Shown: positions 23,226-32,662, counted from the first letter of the stretch. The stretch is 64,000 nucleotides of DNA from Sanguibacter keddieii DSM 10542 (GCF_000024925.1 NC_013521.1:1054001-1118000); one strand, 5' to 3'. Numbers and translations are program-made. The notes: a model not told the origin generated them from the sequence alone.

Positions 23226-25042
23226 CCGCACCGACACCTCGCTCCTCGCCTGGCAGGTCCCGTCTCGCGGTGGTGCTCGGCGTGCTCGCGAGCCTGGTCG
23301 TGACCAGCAGCTGTGCCCGCATCCCGGAGGCCGGGACGGTGCAGCGCGGCGACGTGAGCATCACCGACCCGGGCCCGGTGTTCCTCCAGCCCCGCGGGCC
23401 GCGGGCCGGGGCCGGCCCCGAGGAGATCGTCGCGGGGTTCCTCAGCGCGCAGGCGGGCGGCATCTACGAGGACTGGACGACGGCCCGGGAGTTCCTCGTG
23501 GACCAGGCCGCCGACACCTGGGACCCGACGGTCCGGACGGTCGTGACGGCTCGCGACGCGGAGCTCACGCAGGTCTCCGGGCCGACCGAGGAGGTCATCC
23601 CGGGTGCGCCAGAGGACCTCGAGACCGACGCGTCGACGAGCACGACCGAGGCCGTCGACGAGACGCCGGCGACCGCCGAGATCAGCGGTCAGGTGGCCGT
23701 CTCGTCCCAGCTCGACTCCGCGGGCCGCTACACCGAGGCCACGACGGGGACGCTCCAGGACCTCGCCTTCACCCTCGAGCAGCAGCCGGACGGCCAGTGG
23801 CGGATCACCGGGACCGAGGACGGAACCTTCATGTCGGACTCCAACTTCACCACCATCTTCCGCCAGACGACGCTGTACTTCCCGTCGCGGGACGGTGAGT
23901 TCTTCGTGCCCGACGTCCGCTGGTACTCGAGCACGAACACCGCCGCCCGCGCGGTCAACGGTCTGCTCGCCGGGCCGTCGCAGTGGTTGCGGGACTCGGT
24001 CGAGGTGGTCGCCCCCGAGGGGACCCGCCTCGTGCTCGACTCCGTGGTCGTCGACGAGGACGGGACGGCGCACGTCGACCTCAGCCAGGAGGTCCTCGAG
24101 GCCACCGACGACCAGCGCGCCATGCTGCAGGCCCAGCTCGAGGCCGTGCTGCTGCGGGTCTCCGGCGTGCGGGCCGTCGAGGTGACGGTCGGATCGGCAC
24201 CCCTCGACATCCGCTCGCGGGTCGAGCCGGTGCGGGACCCGGTCCCGGTGATGGCCAGCCCGTTCGTGCTCAGCGGGGACCAGGTGAGCACGGTGTCAGG
24301 GGGCGGTGTCGAGGCGGTCGAGGGCATCCTGCCCCTGACCGCCGCGGACCCGACCGCCCTCGCGATCAGCCCGGACGGCGCCCAGGTGCTCTTCCGGTCC
24401 GGTCGGACCTCGATCAGGACGGTGGCGACGAACGCGGAGCCGTCCCAGGTGCTGCTCGCCGGCAAGGACCTCCTGGCGCCCTCGGTCGACAGGTTCGGGT
24501 GGATGTGGTCGGGCGACATGCTCGCCGGCTCCCCGCTCCAGGTGGTCTCGCCCGACGGCGTCGTCACCGCGGTGCCCGCCGACTGGCTGGACGGCCGCAA
24601 GGTCGAGTCCGTCCAGGTCTCGCGCGACGGCGCACGCATCGCCGTGGTCTCGTCCGACACCTCCGGGACTGCTGGGCAGACCCGGATCGACGTGGCCGGC
24701 ATCGTCCGCGGCGACACGGACATCCCGGTGCGCCTCTCGGACGCCCTGGTCGCCGGTGCCGCGGTGGTCGGCGCCTCGCAGGTGGTGTGGGTCGACGAGT
24801 CCACGCTCGCCGTGCTCGCCCAGGGCCAGAGCTCGGGCGCGCGGACCGTGCACCTCGTGCCGCTCGCCGCGCACTCGGAGGCACTCTCGGGCGTCGAGGG
24901 GGCCGAGTGGATCGCGTCCGGCCGTGGTCGCCGTGCGGTCTACGTGGTGACCGCGGACGGCGAGCTGTTCAACCGTGCGACGACGGGGTCCACGTGGACC
25001 CGGGTCGCCGAGGACGTGGAGCTCCCGACCTTCCCGGGGTGA
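23222..25042 (+). CDS. lpqB: Lipoprotein LpqB, MtrAB accessory
   Basis: 606 residues, ATG overlapping the mtrB stop (ATGA). The signal peptide ends in a lipobox, VVTSSC, with lipidated Cys31. A GerMN-like domain lies around residues 215-340 (FPSRDGEFFVPDVRWY, AVNGLLAGPSQWLRDSV). The C-terminal half is the beta-propeller-like LpqB domain, with repeated strand motifs such as ALAISPDGAQVLFRSG. In mycobacteria LpqB interacts with the MtrB sensor domain and affects MtrA phosphorylation. The strict mtrA-mtrB-lpqB overlap chain argues for one transcript and a conserved role here. Confidence 0.94.
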   Translation: MTAPTPRSSPGRSRLAVVLGVLASLVVTSSCARIPEAGTVQRGDVSITDPGPVFLQPRGPRAGAGPEEIVAGFLSAQAGGIYEDWTTAREFLVDQAADTWDPTVRTVVTARDAELTQVSGPTEEVIPGAPEDLETDASTSTTEAVDETPATAEISGQVAVSSQLDSAGRYTEATTGTLQDLAFTLEQQPDGQWRITGTEDGTFMSDSNFTTIFRQTTLYFPSRDGEFFVPDVRWYSSTNTAARAVNGLLAGPSQWLRDSVEVVAPEGTRLVLDSVVVDEDGTAHVDLSQEVLEATDDQRAMLQAQLEAVLLRVSGVRAVEVTVGSAPLDIRSRVEPVRDPVPVMASPFVLSGDQVSTVSGGGVEAVEGILPLTAADPTALAISPDGAQVLFRSGRTSIRTVATNAEPSQVLLAGKDLLAPSVDRFGWMWSGDMLAGSPLQVVSPDGVVTAVPADWLDGRKVESVQVSRDGARIAVVSSDTSGTAGQTRIDVAGIVRGDTDIPVRLSDALVAGAAVVGASQVVWVDESTLAVLAQGQSSGARTVHLVPLAAHSEALSGVEGAEWIASGRGRRAVYVVTADGELFNRATTGSTWTRVAEDVELPTFPG

Positions 25043-25052
25043 GCCACGCGGC

Positions 25053-25094
25053 GGCTCGTCCGTCAGACGGCTCGTCCGTCAGACGGCTCGTCCC
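25053..25094. repeat. 16-bp tandem repeat between lpqB and comF
   Basis: GGCTCGTCCGTCAGAC occurs at 25053-25068 and 25069-25084, with a third partial copy GGCTCGTCCC. Each unit contains the dyad CCGTC-A-GACGG across unit borders. It begins 10 bases after the lpqB stop. Confidence 0.8.
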
Positions 25095-25175
25095 CAGGGA
25101 CGACGCGCCCCCCCGTCGTCCACGGCGGCGACGGCGGGTCGGCCGGAGCCTGGTCCTGCCGGGCACCCTCGTGGC

Positions 25176-26075
25176 ATGAGACCCCACCTCAGCCGGCTGC
25201 TCGCCACCGCCGCCGCCGTCGTCGTCCCGCTCGCCGGCGGTCTCGTCCGCCTCGTCGTCCCGCTCGGGTGTGCCGGCTGCGGCGCGGTGGACGTCGTCCT
25301 GTGCGGCGTGTGCCGCGACGCGCTGGGCTCGGGGGCGCTGCGCGTCGACGGTGCGGCTCCGCGGCTCGTGCAGCTGCCCGCAGGGGGAGCCCAGGCCTCG
25401 ACCGCGGCGCAGGCGGCCGCAGGTGACGGCCTCGTCTCCCGGTGGCCGGTGCTCGCCTGCGCCGTCGGCTCCGGGACCGTGCGTACCGTCGTCGTCTCCT
25501 GGAAGGACCGGGGTCGGACGGACTGCACCGGCGTGCTCGGCGCTCGCCTGCGCGAGGGGGCGCGCTCCGGCGTCGCGCTCGTCCCCGTCGAGAGCCTCGT
25601 CGGGCGGGAGGTCTGGGTGGTGCCCGTGCCCTCGACACGCCCGGCGGTCCGACGGCGGGGGAGGGAGCACACCGTCGAGCTCGCGCGTGCGGCCACCGAG
25701 GTCTTCCGGGCCTCGTGGTCGACTGCGGCCCCGGTCCGGCTGGTCCCGGCGCTCGTCCACTCTCGTCGCCGGACGGCCGACCAGTCGGGGCTCGGGGCGC
25801 GTGCCCGGTGGCGCAACCTCGCCGGTGCGCTGCGCGTGCGCCGCGCCGCGCAGACCGCGACCTCGGGGCCGGCCGCCTGCGTGCTGGTCGACGACGTCCT
25901 GACCACGGGCGCGACCCTGGCGGAGTGCGCGCGGGCCCTGCACGCCGCGGGCCACGAGGTGGTCCTCGGACTGGTGCTCGCAGCCACTCCCACCCCCACT
26001 CCCACCACCCCGACCAGCCCTCACGCACCATCTCCGCACAGCCTCCTGGTGCACTCCGACCCGGGTACGGGATAG
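25176..26075 (+). CDS. ComF-family phosphoribosyltransferase-like protein
   Basis: 299 residues from ATG 25176. A hydrophobic N-terminal helix is followed by a four-cysteine cluster (GCAGC at about residues 32-35 and CGVC about 12 residues later), the zinc-ribbon of ComF proteins. The PRTase-like domain shows VVSWKDRGR, PSTRPAVRRRGREH and the PRPP-loop-like VLVDDVLTTGATLAE. ComF is needed for DNA uptake in naturally competent bacteria, but in actinobacteria (Rv3242c position) its role is not established. It sits between lpqB and hpf as in mycobacteria. The end is Pro/Thr-rich low-complexity sequence. Confidence 0.88.
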   Translation: MRPHLSRLLATAAAVVVPLAGGLVRLVVPLGCAGCGAVDVVLCGVCRDALGSGALRVDGAAPRLVQLPAGGAQASTAAQAAAGDGLVSRWPVLACAVGSGTVRTVVVSWKDRGRTDCTGVLGARLREGARSGVALVPVESLVGREVWVVPVPSTRPAVRRRGREHTVELARAATEVFRASWSTAAPVRLVPALVHSRRRTADQSGLGARARWRNLAGALRVRRAAQTATSGPAACVLVDDVLTTGATLAECARALHAAGHEVVLGLVLAATPTPTPTTPTSPHAPSPHSLLVHSDPGTG

Positions 26076-26153
26076 CCTGTCCAGAAGATCTCGACAGTGG
26101 TGGGAGGTGGTAGAGAACTGGCTCCCGCGAGGGCGCCCCCGCACCTGGTAGAC

Positions 26154-26171
26154 GGGCGTCGAGCGACGCCC
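26154..26171 (+). other. Stem-loop in the hpf leader
   Basis: GGGCGTC (26154-26160) pairs with GACGCCC (26165-26171) across the loop GAGC. It ends 13 bases before the GGAGG of hpf, so it could affect ribosome access or be a simple 5' stabiliser. Confidence 0.4.
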
Positions 26172-26193
26172 ACCCACTCCCTTGGAGGCTCAC

Positions 26194-26856
26194 ATGGAGA
26201 TCGTTGTCGTCGGCAGGCACACTGAAGTAGCCGACCGTTTTCGCCGACACGCTGAGGACAAGCTCGCCAAGATCGAGCAGCTCGCACCGAGCGCGCAGCG
26301 CGTCGACGTCGAGGTCACTCACGAGAACAACCCCCGGCAGTCTGGGATCCGCGAACGCGTCGAGCTGACCGTCCGCGACAAGGGACCCGTCGTCCGCGCC
26401 GAAGCCGCAGCAGACGACCGCTTCGGAGCGCTCGACCTCGCGATGAACAAGCTCACCGAGCGCTTGCGTCGCGCCAACGACCGCCGCAAGAACCGCTTCC
26501 GGCACCCTGCGCCCATGGACACGGCCGACGTCCGGCCCTACGAGCCGCCGCTCCCGCCCGTGACCCCGGAGCCGACGTCCCCCTCCGACCCGGGCGAGAC
26601 CGTCGAGACGCAGCTCGGAGACTCTCCTGTCGTGATCCGGCAGAAGCTCCACACGGCCGAGGCGATGTCGATCGACGACGCGCTCTACGAGATGGAGATG
26701 GTCGGGCACGACTTCTTCCTCTTCATCGACTCCGAGACCGCCCGCCCCTCCGTCGCCTACCGACGACGCGGGTGGACCTACGGCGTGATCGCCCTCGACA
26801 CCTCGTGCAGCCTCGAGGCCGCAGCGCTCGCGGCCGCAGCCGCGTCGTCGGACTGA
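26194..26856 (+). CDS. hpf: Ribosome hibernation-promoting factor, long form
   Basis: 220 residues from ATG 26194, chosen because GGAGG lies 5-9 bases upstream. The N-terminal S30AE domain begins MEIVVVGRHTEVADRFR, a beta-alpha-beta fold that binds the ribosomal A/P site region. A Pro-rich linker (about residues 105-150) leads to the C-terminal dimerisation domain SPVVIRQKLHTAEAMSIDDA and FFLFIDSETARPSVAYRRR. The long form drives 100S dimer formation. Codon use and AT content differ slightly from neighbours at the 5' end. It sits directly upstream of the secA neighbourhood as in other actinobacteria, with two inserted loci. Confidence 0.94.
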   Translation: MEIVVVGRHTEVADRFRRHAEDKLAKIEQLAPSAQRVDVEVTHENNPRQSGIRERVELTVRDKGPVVRAEAAADDRFGALDLAMNKLTERLRRANDRRKNRFRHPAPMDTADVRPYEPPLPPVTPEPTSPSDPGETVETQLGDSPVVIRQKLHTAEAMSIDDALYEMEMVGHDFFLFIDSETARPSVAYRRRGWTYGVIALDTSCSLEAAALAAAAASSD

Positions 26857-26956
26857 TCGACCGGTAACGGCGCTGACAGGCGCTGACGGGTCCTGACCGG
26901 CACCGTCTGGCACTCACCCGCAGCGCCCCTGTCCCACCGTCCGCACCGCCGGACCA

Positions 26957-26992
26957 CGACGGCGTGACCTCTCCCGAGAGGTCACGCCGTCG
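26957..26992. terminator. Strong hairpin terminator after hpf
   Basis: CGACGGCGTGACCTCTC (26957-26973) is exactly complementary to GAGAGGTCACGCCGTCG (26976-26992), a perfect 17-bp palindrome with minimal loop, 100 bases after the hpf stop. Confidence 0.8.
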
Positions 26993-27071
26993 TCGCGCGC
27001 GGCCGGTCGACAGGGTTCTCTGTGCTGTCAGAGCCGCCCGAGATGTCGGTGCCGCAGGGCACACTCTCACC

Positions 27072-28421
27072 ATGACCTCGCCCGCGCCGCGCGCCACCCG
27101 CCGGATGACCCTGAGCGCAGCCCGGCGGACCGCGCTCGCGGCCCAGGGCCTCGCCGGCCCGCGGCCCGCCGGGCCCGTGACGGCCGCCCGCTACCGCTCC
27201 ACGGTCGCGCGGCTGGGCCTCCTGCAGATCGACTCGGTCAACGTCCTCGCCCGGGCGCACCTCGTGCCGGTCTTCTCCCGCCTCGGGCCGTACGACACGA
27301 CGCTGCTCGACCGGGCCTCGGGCCGGGCACCACGGCGTCTCGTCGAGTACTGGGCCCACGAGGCGTCCTTCGTGCCGCCCGCCACGTACCGGCTGCTCGA
27401 GTGGCGACGCCGTCGGTACCGGGACCAGGCGTGGGGGAGCATCAGCGCGACCGAGGCGACGCACAGCGCAGAGGTCCAGGCGGTCCGCGAGATCGTCGCC
27501 GCGTACGGGCCGCTCACCGCGACCGAGGTCGAGGTGCACCTCGGTTCTGCCTCCGAGCGACCGGCCGACGGGTGGGGCTGGCGCTGGAGCGTCACCAAGC
27601 GCGCCCTCGAGCTGCTCTTCTTCACCGGGGAGATCACCTCGGCCGGGCGGACCGCGAGCTTCGAGCGTCGGTACGACCTCGTCGAGCGGGTGCTCCCGCC
27701 CGACGTGCTCGCGGCCCCGACCCCCACCGACGCCGAGTGCGTCCGCGGTCTCGTCGAGATCGGTGCCCGCGCGCACGGCGTGGGGACGCTGCGGTGCTTC
27801 GCCGACTACTTCCGCCTCCGGGGGCCGGCGCCGCGGGCAGTCCTCGCCGAGCTCGTCGACGACGGTGTCCTCGAGCCCGTGACGGTCGCCGGGTGGGACC
27901 GGGCGACCTACGTGCACGCCGACGCGAAGACCCCGCGGCGTGCGGTGGCCCAGACCCTCCTCAGCCCCTTCGACCCGCTGGTCTTCGAGCGGCAGCGCCT
28001 GGCGGAGCTCTTCGGGACGCACTACCGCATCGAGATCTACGTCCCGGCGGACAAGCGGGTGCATGGCTACTACGTGCTGCCGTTCCTCGAGGGGGAATCG
28101 GTGACCGCGCGCGTAGACCTCAAGGCCGACCGGCGGGCCGGGGTGCTCAGGGTCCTCTCGGCGCACCGCGACCCCGGCGCCACCGACCAGACCGCGGCTG
28201 CCCTCGCCCAGGAGCTCGTCGTGATGGCGCGGTGGCTCGGGCTGGAGCACGTCGAGGTCGAGCGCTCAGGTGACCTCGCACCGCAGGTCGCAGCAGCGCT
28301 CGTCGACGACCGGCCCCTGTCAGCCCGTGACGGCTCCGTCCTGTCTCCGGGCGGCGGCTCTGCCCGGTCTCCGGACGACCTCTCCACCCTGTCGCCCCGC
28401 GACGGAGGTGAGCAAGAATGA
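27072..28421 (+). CDS. YcaQ-like winged-helix DNA glycosylase (HTH_42 family)
   Basis: 449 residues from ATG 27072. The HTH_42 / crosslink-repair glycosylase architecture is recognisable from tandem winged-helix segments: LSAARRTALAAQGL, YWAHEASFVPPATYRLLEWRR and TKRALELLFFTGEIT. The C-terminal part holds LLSPFDPLVFERQR and IEIYVPADKRVHGYYVLPFL. The catalytic loop reads LLQIDSV, i.e. the Q-hydrophobic-D motif of the YcaQ-like subgroup rather than the Q-hydrophobic-Q of AlkZ. YcaQ proteins excise bulky or crosslinked N7-alkylpurines from DNA. The last 40 residues are Ser/Asp-rich and probably disordered. It stands alone between hpf and the ABC exporter. Confidence 0.86.
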   Translation: MTSPAPRATRRMTLSAARRTALAAQGLAGPRPAGPVTAARYRSTVARLGLLQIDSVNVLARAHLVPVFSRLGPYDTTLLDRASGRAPRRLVEYWAHEASFVPPATYRLLEWRRRRYRDQAWGSISATEATHSAEVQAVREIVAAYGPLTATEVEVHLGSASERPADGWGWRWSVTKRALELLFFTGEITSAGRTASFERRYDLVERVLPPDVLAAPTPTDAECVRGLVEIGARAHGVGTLRCFADYFRLRGPAPRAVLAELVDDGVLEPVTVAGWDRATYVHADAKTPRRAVAQTLLSPFDPLVFERQRLAELFGTHYRIEIYVPADKRVHGYYVLPFLEGESVTARVDLKADRRAGVLRVLSAHRDPGATDQTAAALAQELVVMARWLGLEHVEVERSGDLAPQVAAALVDDRPLSARDGSVLSPGGGSARSPDDLSTLSPRDGGEQE

Positions 28422-28618
28422 GGTAGTGCCGTGCCCGCGCCGTCGGGCATCATCTGTGCGGACGTGCTCGCTGTCGTGCACCTCCGCCGAGGGCCCCGAC
28501 CGGCCCGCCGTCCGCCGTCTGTCCCGGACGGTCCGCTCACCCACCGGACCGTCCCTCTGGCACCTGCCTCCACAGGCCGCCCCCCTTCCCCACCGCTCGC
28601 TCGCCCGAAGGAAGCCCT

Positions 28619-30355
28619 GTGACTCTCGTCGCCCTGACCCTGCGACACGCGAAGCCGTACTCCGCGTGGATCGTGGTGGTGTTCGTGCTGCAGCTGGTCT
28701 CGACCATCGCTGCCCTCTACCTGCCCAGCCTCAACGCCCAGATCATCGACCGTGGCGTCTCGACCGGGGACACCGACCTCATCTGGTCGACCGGCATGAC
28801 CATGCTGGTCGTCTGCCTCGTCCAGGTCGTCACGGCGATCGGCGGCGTGTACTTCGGTGCCAAGACCGCGATGGCCGTCGGGCGGGACCTCCGCCGCGAG
28901 ATCTTCCGGAAGGTCGACACGCTCGGCGCCCTCGAGATCAACGGGTTCGGCACCGCGACGCTCATCACGCGCAGCACCAACGACGTGCAGCAGGTGCAGA
29001 TGCTCGTGCTCATGACGCTCAACTTCATGGTGTCGACGCCCATCATGTGCATCGGCGGGATCATCATGGCGCTGCGCGAGGACGTCGGCCTGTCATGGCT
29101 GCTGTGGGTCTCCGTGCCGTTCCTGCTGGTCGTGGTGAGCTTCCTCGTCTACCTGCTGCTGCCGCTGTTCCGGCTGATGCAGGACCGCATCGACGGCATC
29201 AACGGGGTGCTGCGCGAGCAGATCACCGGGATCCGCGTGGTGCGCGCCTTCGTGCGCGAGCCCTTCGAGTCAGAGCGGTACGAGCGCGCCAACATGGCGA
29301 TCACCACGGTGTCGGTCAAGGTCGGCAACGTGTTCGTGCTGATGTTCCCGCTCATCATGATGATCCTGCACCTGGCCACGGCCGCGGTGCTGTGGTTCGG
29401 CGGTCATCGCGTCGACGCCGGCGAGATGCAGGTCGGGTCGCTCACAGCGTTCCTCCAGTACCTCCTGCAGATCCTCATGGCCGTGATGATGGGCGTGTTC
29501 ATGGTGATGATGATCCCGCGCGCCGTCGTCTGCGCCGAGCGCATCGACGAGGTCCTCCGGGCCACCCCGAGCCTCACGGTCCCGCGCCGCTCCGGCGTGA
29601 AGACGCCCACCGAGGGACGGGTCGAGGTGAAGGACGTGACCTTCGGCTACCCCGGGGCAGAGCGTCCCGTGCTCGACGGCGTGAGCTTCGTGGCCGAGCC
29701 CGGGCAGACCACCGCGATCATCGGCTCGACGGGTGCGGGCAAGACGACGCTCCTCAGCCTCCTCTCGCGCCAGTACGACCCCCAGCAGGGCAGCGTCGAG
29801 ATCGACGGCGTCGCCGTGCGTGACCTGGGGCGCCACGAGATGGCGGGCGTCGTCGCGCTGATCCCGCAGAAGCCGTACCTCTTCTCGGGGACCATCGGCT
29901 CGAACCTGCGCTTCGGCCGGCCCGAGGCCACCGACGACGAGCTCTGGTCGGCGCTCCGCGTCGCCCAGGGGGCCGACTTCGTCCACGACAAGACGCACGG
30001 CCTCGACGAGCGCGTCGCCCAGGGCGGGACCAACGTCTCCGGCGGCCAGCGCCAGCGCCTGTGCATCGCCCGGGCCCTCGTCGCCCGCCCTCGTGTCTAC
30101 CTCTTCGACGACTCCTTCTCGGCGCTCGACGTGGCGACCGACGCCCGGCTGCGGGAGGGCCTCGGCGAGGCGACCTCCGGTGCGACGGTGATCATCGTGG
30201 CGCAGCGCGTGTCGACCATCCGGTCCGCCGACCAGATCCTCGTCATGGACGGGGGAGCGGTCGTCGGGCGCGGCACGCACGACGAGCTGCTCGAGACCAG
30301 CGAGACCTACCGCGAGATCGTCGAGTCCCAGCTGAGCGTCGAGGGGGTGGCGTGA
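28619..30355 (+). CDS. ABC exporter half-transporter, subunit A (degenerate Walker B)
   Basis: 578 residues, GTG start after GAAGGAAG. A six-helix exporter membrane domain (residues about 15-310) precedes a nucleotide-binding domain with Walker A GSTGAGKTTLL (about 369-379), signature VSGGQRQR (about 471) and Walker B VYLFDDSFSALD (about 491-502). The residue after the Walker B Asp is Asp instead of the catalytic Glu, so its own site is predicted to be hydrolysis-deficient, while its intact SGGQ completes the partner's active site. This is the pattern of asymmetric heterodimeric exporters such as TM287/288. The stop overlaps the start of subunit B. Substrate unknown. Confidence 0.92.
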   Translation: MTLVALTLRHAKPYSAWIVVVFVLQLVSTIAALYLPSLNAQIIDRGVSTGDTDLIWSTGMTMLVVCLVQVVTAIGGVYFGAKTAMAVGRDLRREIFRKVDTLGALEINGFGTATLITRSTNDVQQVQMLVLMTLNFMVSTPIMCIGGIIMALREDVGLSWLLWVSVPFLLVVVSFLVYLLLPLFRLMQDRIDGINGVLREQITGIRVVRAFVREPFESERYERANMAITTVSVKVGNVFVLMFPLIMMILHLATAAVLWFGGHRVDAGEMQVGSLTAFLQYLLQILMAVMMGVFMVMMIPRAVVCAERIDEVLRATPSLTVPRRSGVKTPTEGRVEVKDVTFGYPGAERPVLDGVSFVAEPGQTTAIIGSTGAGKTTLLSLLSRQYDPQQGSVEIDGVAVRDLGRHEMAGVVALIPQKPYLFSGTIGSNLRFGRPEATDDELWSALRVAQGADFVHDKTHGLDERVAQGGTNVSGGQRQRLCIARALVARPRVYLFDDSFSALDVATDARLREGLGEATSGATVIIVAQRVSTIRSADQILVMDGGAVVGRGTHDELLETSETYREIVESQLSVEGVA

Positions 30356-32520
30356 TGATGGCGCGCAGGTCTGAGAAGAAGAGCGCGGCAGCAGCCGGTC
30401 AGCAGCGCGCGGCCACGACGGTCGTCGACGGGGCAGACGGTGCAGAGGGTGTCGACGACCTCGAGCCCGAGTACGTCCCCACCGAGATGGACGGCGACAT
30501 GTTCGGCGGCGCGCCCGCCAAGAAGGCGCAGCACTTCTGGCCGTCGGCCAAGCGCCTCGTCGGCCTGCTCGCCCCCGAGCGGGTCCGGATGTCGGTGGTC
30601 GTCGCGCTCGTCGTCGTCTCCGTCGTGCTCACGGTCATCGCGCCGCGGATCCTCGGCCGGGCGATGGACACCATCTTCAACGGCGTGCTCGGCGCCCGGC
30701 TGCCCGAGGGCGTCCCCCTCGAGAGCGTCGTCGCCGACGCGCGGGCGGAGGGAAACGACCAGTTCGCCGACCTGCTCTCGAACGCCGACATCGTGCCCGG
30801 CCAGGGCATAGACTTCGACCGGCTCGGCCGGCTGATCCTCGTGGTGCTGGCGCTGTACGTGGTCGCGTCGATCCTCAGCTGGGCCCAGGGGTACATCCTC
30901 AACGGCCTCGTCATGCGCGTGGTGTACCGCCTGCGCCAGGACATCGAGGACAAGATCAACAGGCTGCCGCTCAGCTACTTCGACACCCGTCAGCGCGGCG
31001 ACCTCATGTCCCGGGTCACCAACGACGTCGACAACATCCAGGCGGCGCTCCAGCAGGCCTTCTCCCAGCTGGTGCAGTCGGTCCTCACGGTGCTGGGCAT
31101 CACGGCCATGATGTTCATCGTGTCGTGGCAGCTGGCGCTCATCGCGCTCATCGCGCTGCCGCTCTCCGGCGTCATCGCCGGCGTGATCGGCACGCGGTCG
31201 CAGAAGCTCTTCGCCGCCCAGTGGAAGAACACCGGCTCGCTCAACGGCCACGTCGAGGAGACGTACTCCGGGCTCGAGCTGGTCCGCAGCTTCGGCCGCG
31301 ACGAGGAGATGCTCGAGGAGTTCGACGAGCGCAACGAGAAGCTCTACCAGGCGTCCTTCGGTGCGCAGTTCGTGTCGGGCATGATCATGCCGGCCATGAC
31401 CTTCGTGTCGTACCTGTCCTACGTGCTCATCGCCGTGGTCGGTGGGCTCCGTGTCGCCTCCGGGCAGATCACGCTCGGCGACGCGACGGCGTTCATCCAG
31501 TACTCGCGGGAGTTCTCGCAGCCGCTCGGGCAGATCGCCGGGATGGCCAACATGCTGCAGTCGGGCGTGGCCTCGGCCGAGCGCACCTTCGAGCTCCTCG
31601 ACGCCGACGAGCAGGACCCCGAGCGGGCCACCGCGACGCTGCCCGAGCGCACCGAGGGGCTGGTCCAGCTCGAGGACGTCTCCTTCAGCTACGACCCCAC
31701 GACGCCGCTCATCGAGCACCTGTCGTTCTCGGCCCAGCCCGGTCACACGGTCGCGATCGTCGGCCCGACCGGCGCGGGGAAGACGACGCTCGTCAACCTC
31801 ATCATGCGGTTCTACGAGCTGACCGGCGGTCGGATCCTCCTCGACGGGGTGGACATCACCGCGCTGAGCCGCGGCGAGCTGCGGTCCCAGGTGGGCATGG
31901 TGCTCCAGGACGCCTGGCTGTTCGAGGGGACCATCCGCGAGAACATCCGCTACGGGCGCCTCGACGCGACCGACGACGAGGTCGTCGCCGCGGCGGAGGC
32001 GACCATGGTCGACCGCTTCGTCCGCCAGCTCCCCGACGGGTACGACACCGTGCTCGACGCGGACGGCGGCAGCGTCTCGGCGGGGGAGCGCCAGCTCCTC
32101 ACCATCGCGCGGGCGTTCATCGCCAACCCGTCGCTGCTCATCCTCGACGAGGCGACCTCGTCGGTCGACACCCGCACGGAGCTGCTGGTCCAGCACGCGA
32201 TGGCAGCGCTGCGGACCGACCGCACCTCGTTCGTCATCGCGCACCGTCTGTCCACCATCCGTGACGCCGACACCATCCTCGTCATGGAGGACGGCCGGAT
32301 CGTCGAGACGGGCACGCACGACGGGCTGCTCGAGCAGGGCGGGGCCTACTACCGCCTCTACATGACGCAGTTCCGCGGCGAGCACACCGCCGAGGACGAA
32401 GGCGACGCGCACGGGGCCGACAGTGGCGACGGTGGCGACGGCAGCAGCGGGAGCACCGGCTCGACCGTCTCCGCGGGAGCGGCACCTGTCGACGTCGAGC
32501 GCCCGAGCGACGCGGTCTGA
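30355..32520 (+). CDS. ABC exporter half-transporter, subunit B (catalytic)
   Basis: 721 residues; ATG 30355 overlaps the subunit A stop (TGATG), and ATG 30358 is equally possible. An extra, charged N-terminal region of about 80 residues (DLEPEYVPTEMDGDMFGG) comes before the membrane domain. An extracytoplasmic insertion follows TM1 (about residues 105-150). The NBD has Walker A GPTGAGKTTLVN (about 469), Walker B LLILDEATSSVD (about 592) with the catalytic Glu, but a variant signature SVSAGERQ in place of LSGGQ. Together with subunit A this gives one canonical and one degenerate ATP site. The Gly/Ser/Asp tail is low complexity. Probably a drug or lipid exporter. Confidence 0.92.
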   Translation: MMARRSEKKSAAAAGQQRAATTVVDGADGAEGVDDLEPEYVPTEMDGDMFGGAPAKKAQHFWPSAKRLVGLLAPERVRMSVVVALVVVSVVLTVIAPRILGRAMDTIFNGVLGARLPEGVPLESVVADARAEGNDQFADLLSNADIVPGQGIDFDRLGRLILVVLALYVVASILSWAQGYILNGLVMRVVYRLRQDIEDKINRLPLSYFDTRQRGDLMSRVTNDVDNIQAALQQAFSQLVQSVLTVLGITAMMFIVSWQLALIALIALPLSGVIAGVIGTRSQKLFAAQWKNTGSLNGHVEETYSGLELVRSFGRDEEMLEEFDERNEKLYQASFGAQFVSGMIMPAMTFVSYLSYVLIAVVGGLRVASGQITLGDATAFIQYSREFSQPLGQIAGMANMLQSGVASAERTFELLDADEQDPERATATLPERTEGLVQLEDVSFSYDPTTPLIEHLSFSAQPGHTVAIVGPTGAGKTTLVNLIMRFYELTGGRILLDGVDITALSRGELRSQVGMVLQDAWLFEGTIRENIRYGRLDATDDEVVAAAEATMVDRFVRQLPDGYDTVLDADGGSVSAGERQLLTIARAFIANPSLLILDEATSSVDTRTELLVQHAMAALRTDRTSFVIAHRLSTIRDADTILVMEDGRIVETGTHDGLLEQGGAYYRLYMTQFRGEHTAEDEGDAHGADSGDGGDGSSGSTGSTVSAGAAPVDVERPSDAV

Positions 32521-32521
32521 C

Positions 32522-32557
32522 CACCCGCTCCCCGGCCTGCGGGCCGGGGAGCGGGTG
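32522..32557. terminator. Hairpin terminator after the ABC exporter operon
   Basis: CACCCGCTCCCCGGCC (32522-32537) is fully complementary to GGCCGGGGAGCGGGTG (32542-32557), loop TGCG. It directly follows the stop at 32520. Confidence 0.85.
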
Positions 32558-32662
32558 AGATGTGCCGAGGTGTCCCTCATCTCGCCTACGATGGGTGGGT
32601 ATGCCGTCTGAGTCGTTCGGCTCGGTGCGGAGAGAGCTGTGAACTCGAACCGGGAGTACTGC

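Noticed and set aside
28422-28618. A 63-residue frame between the glycosylase and the ABC exporter
   Set aside because: Arg/Pro-rich shadow composition, no Shine-Dalgarno sequence, no domain; nothing else seen in this gap.
32639-32662. Longer secA start at GTG 32639
   Set aside because: It adds eight residues (NSNREYC-type) not typical of SecA, while GTG 32663 has GGGAG at proper spacing and gives the family N-terminus.
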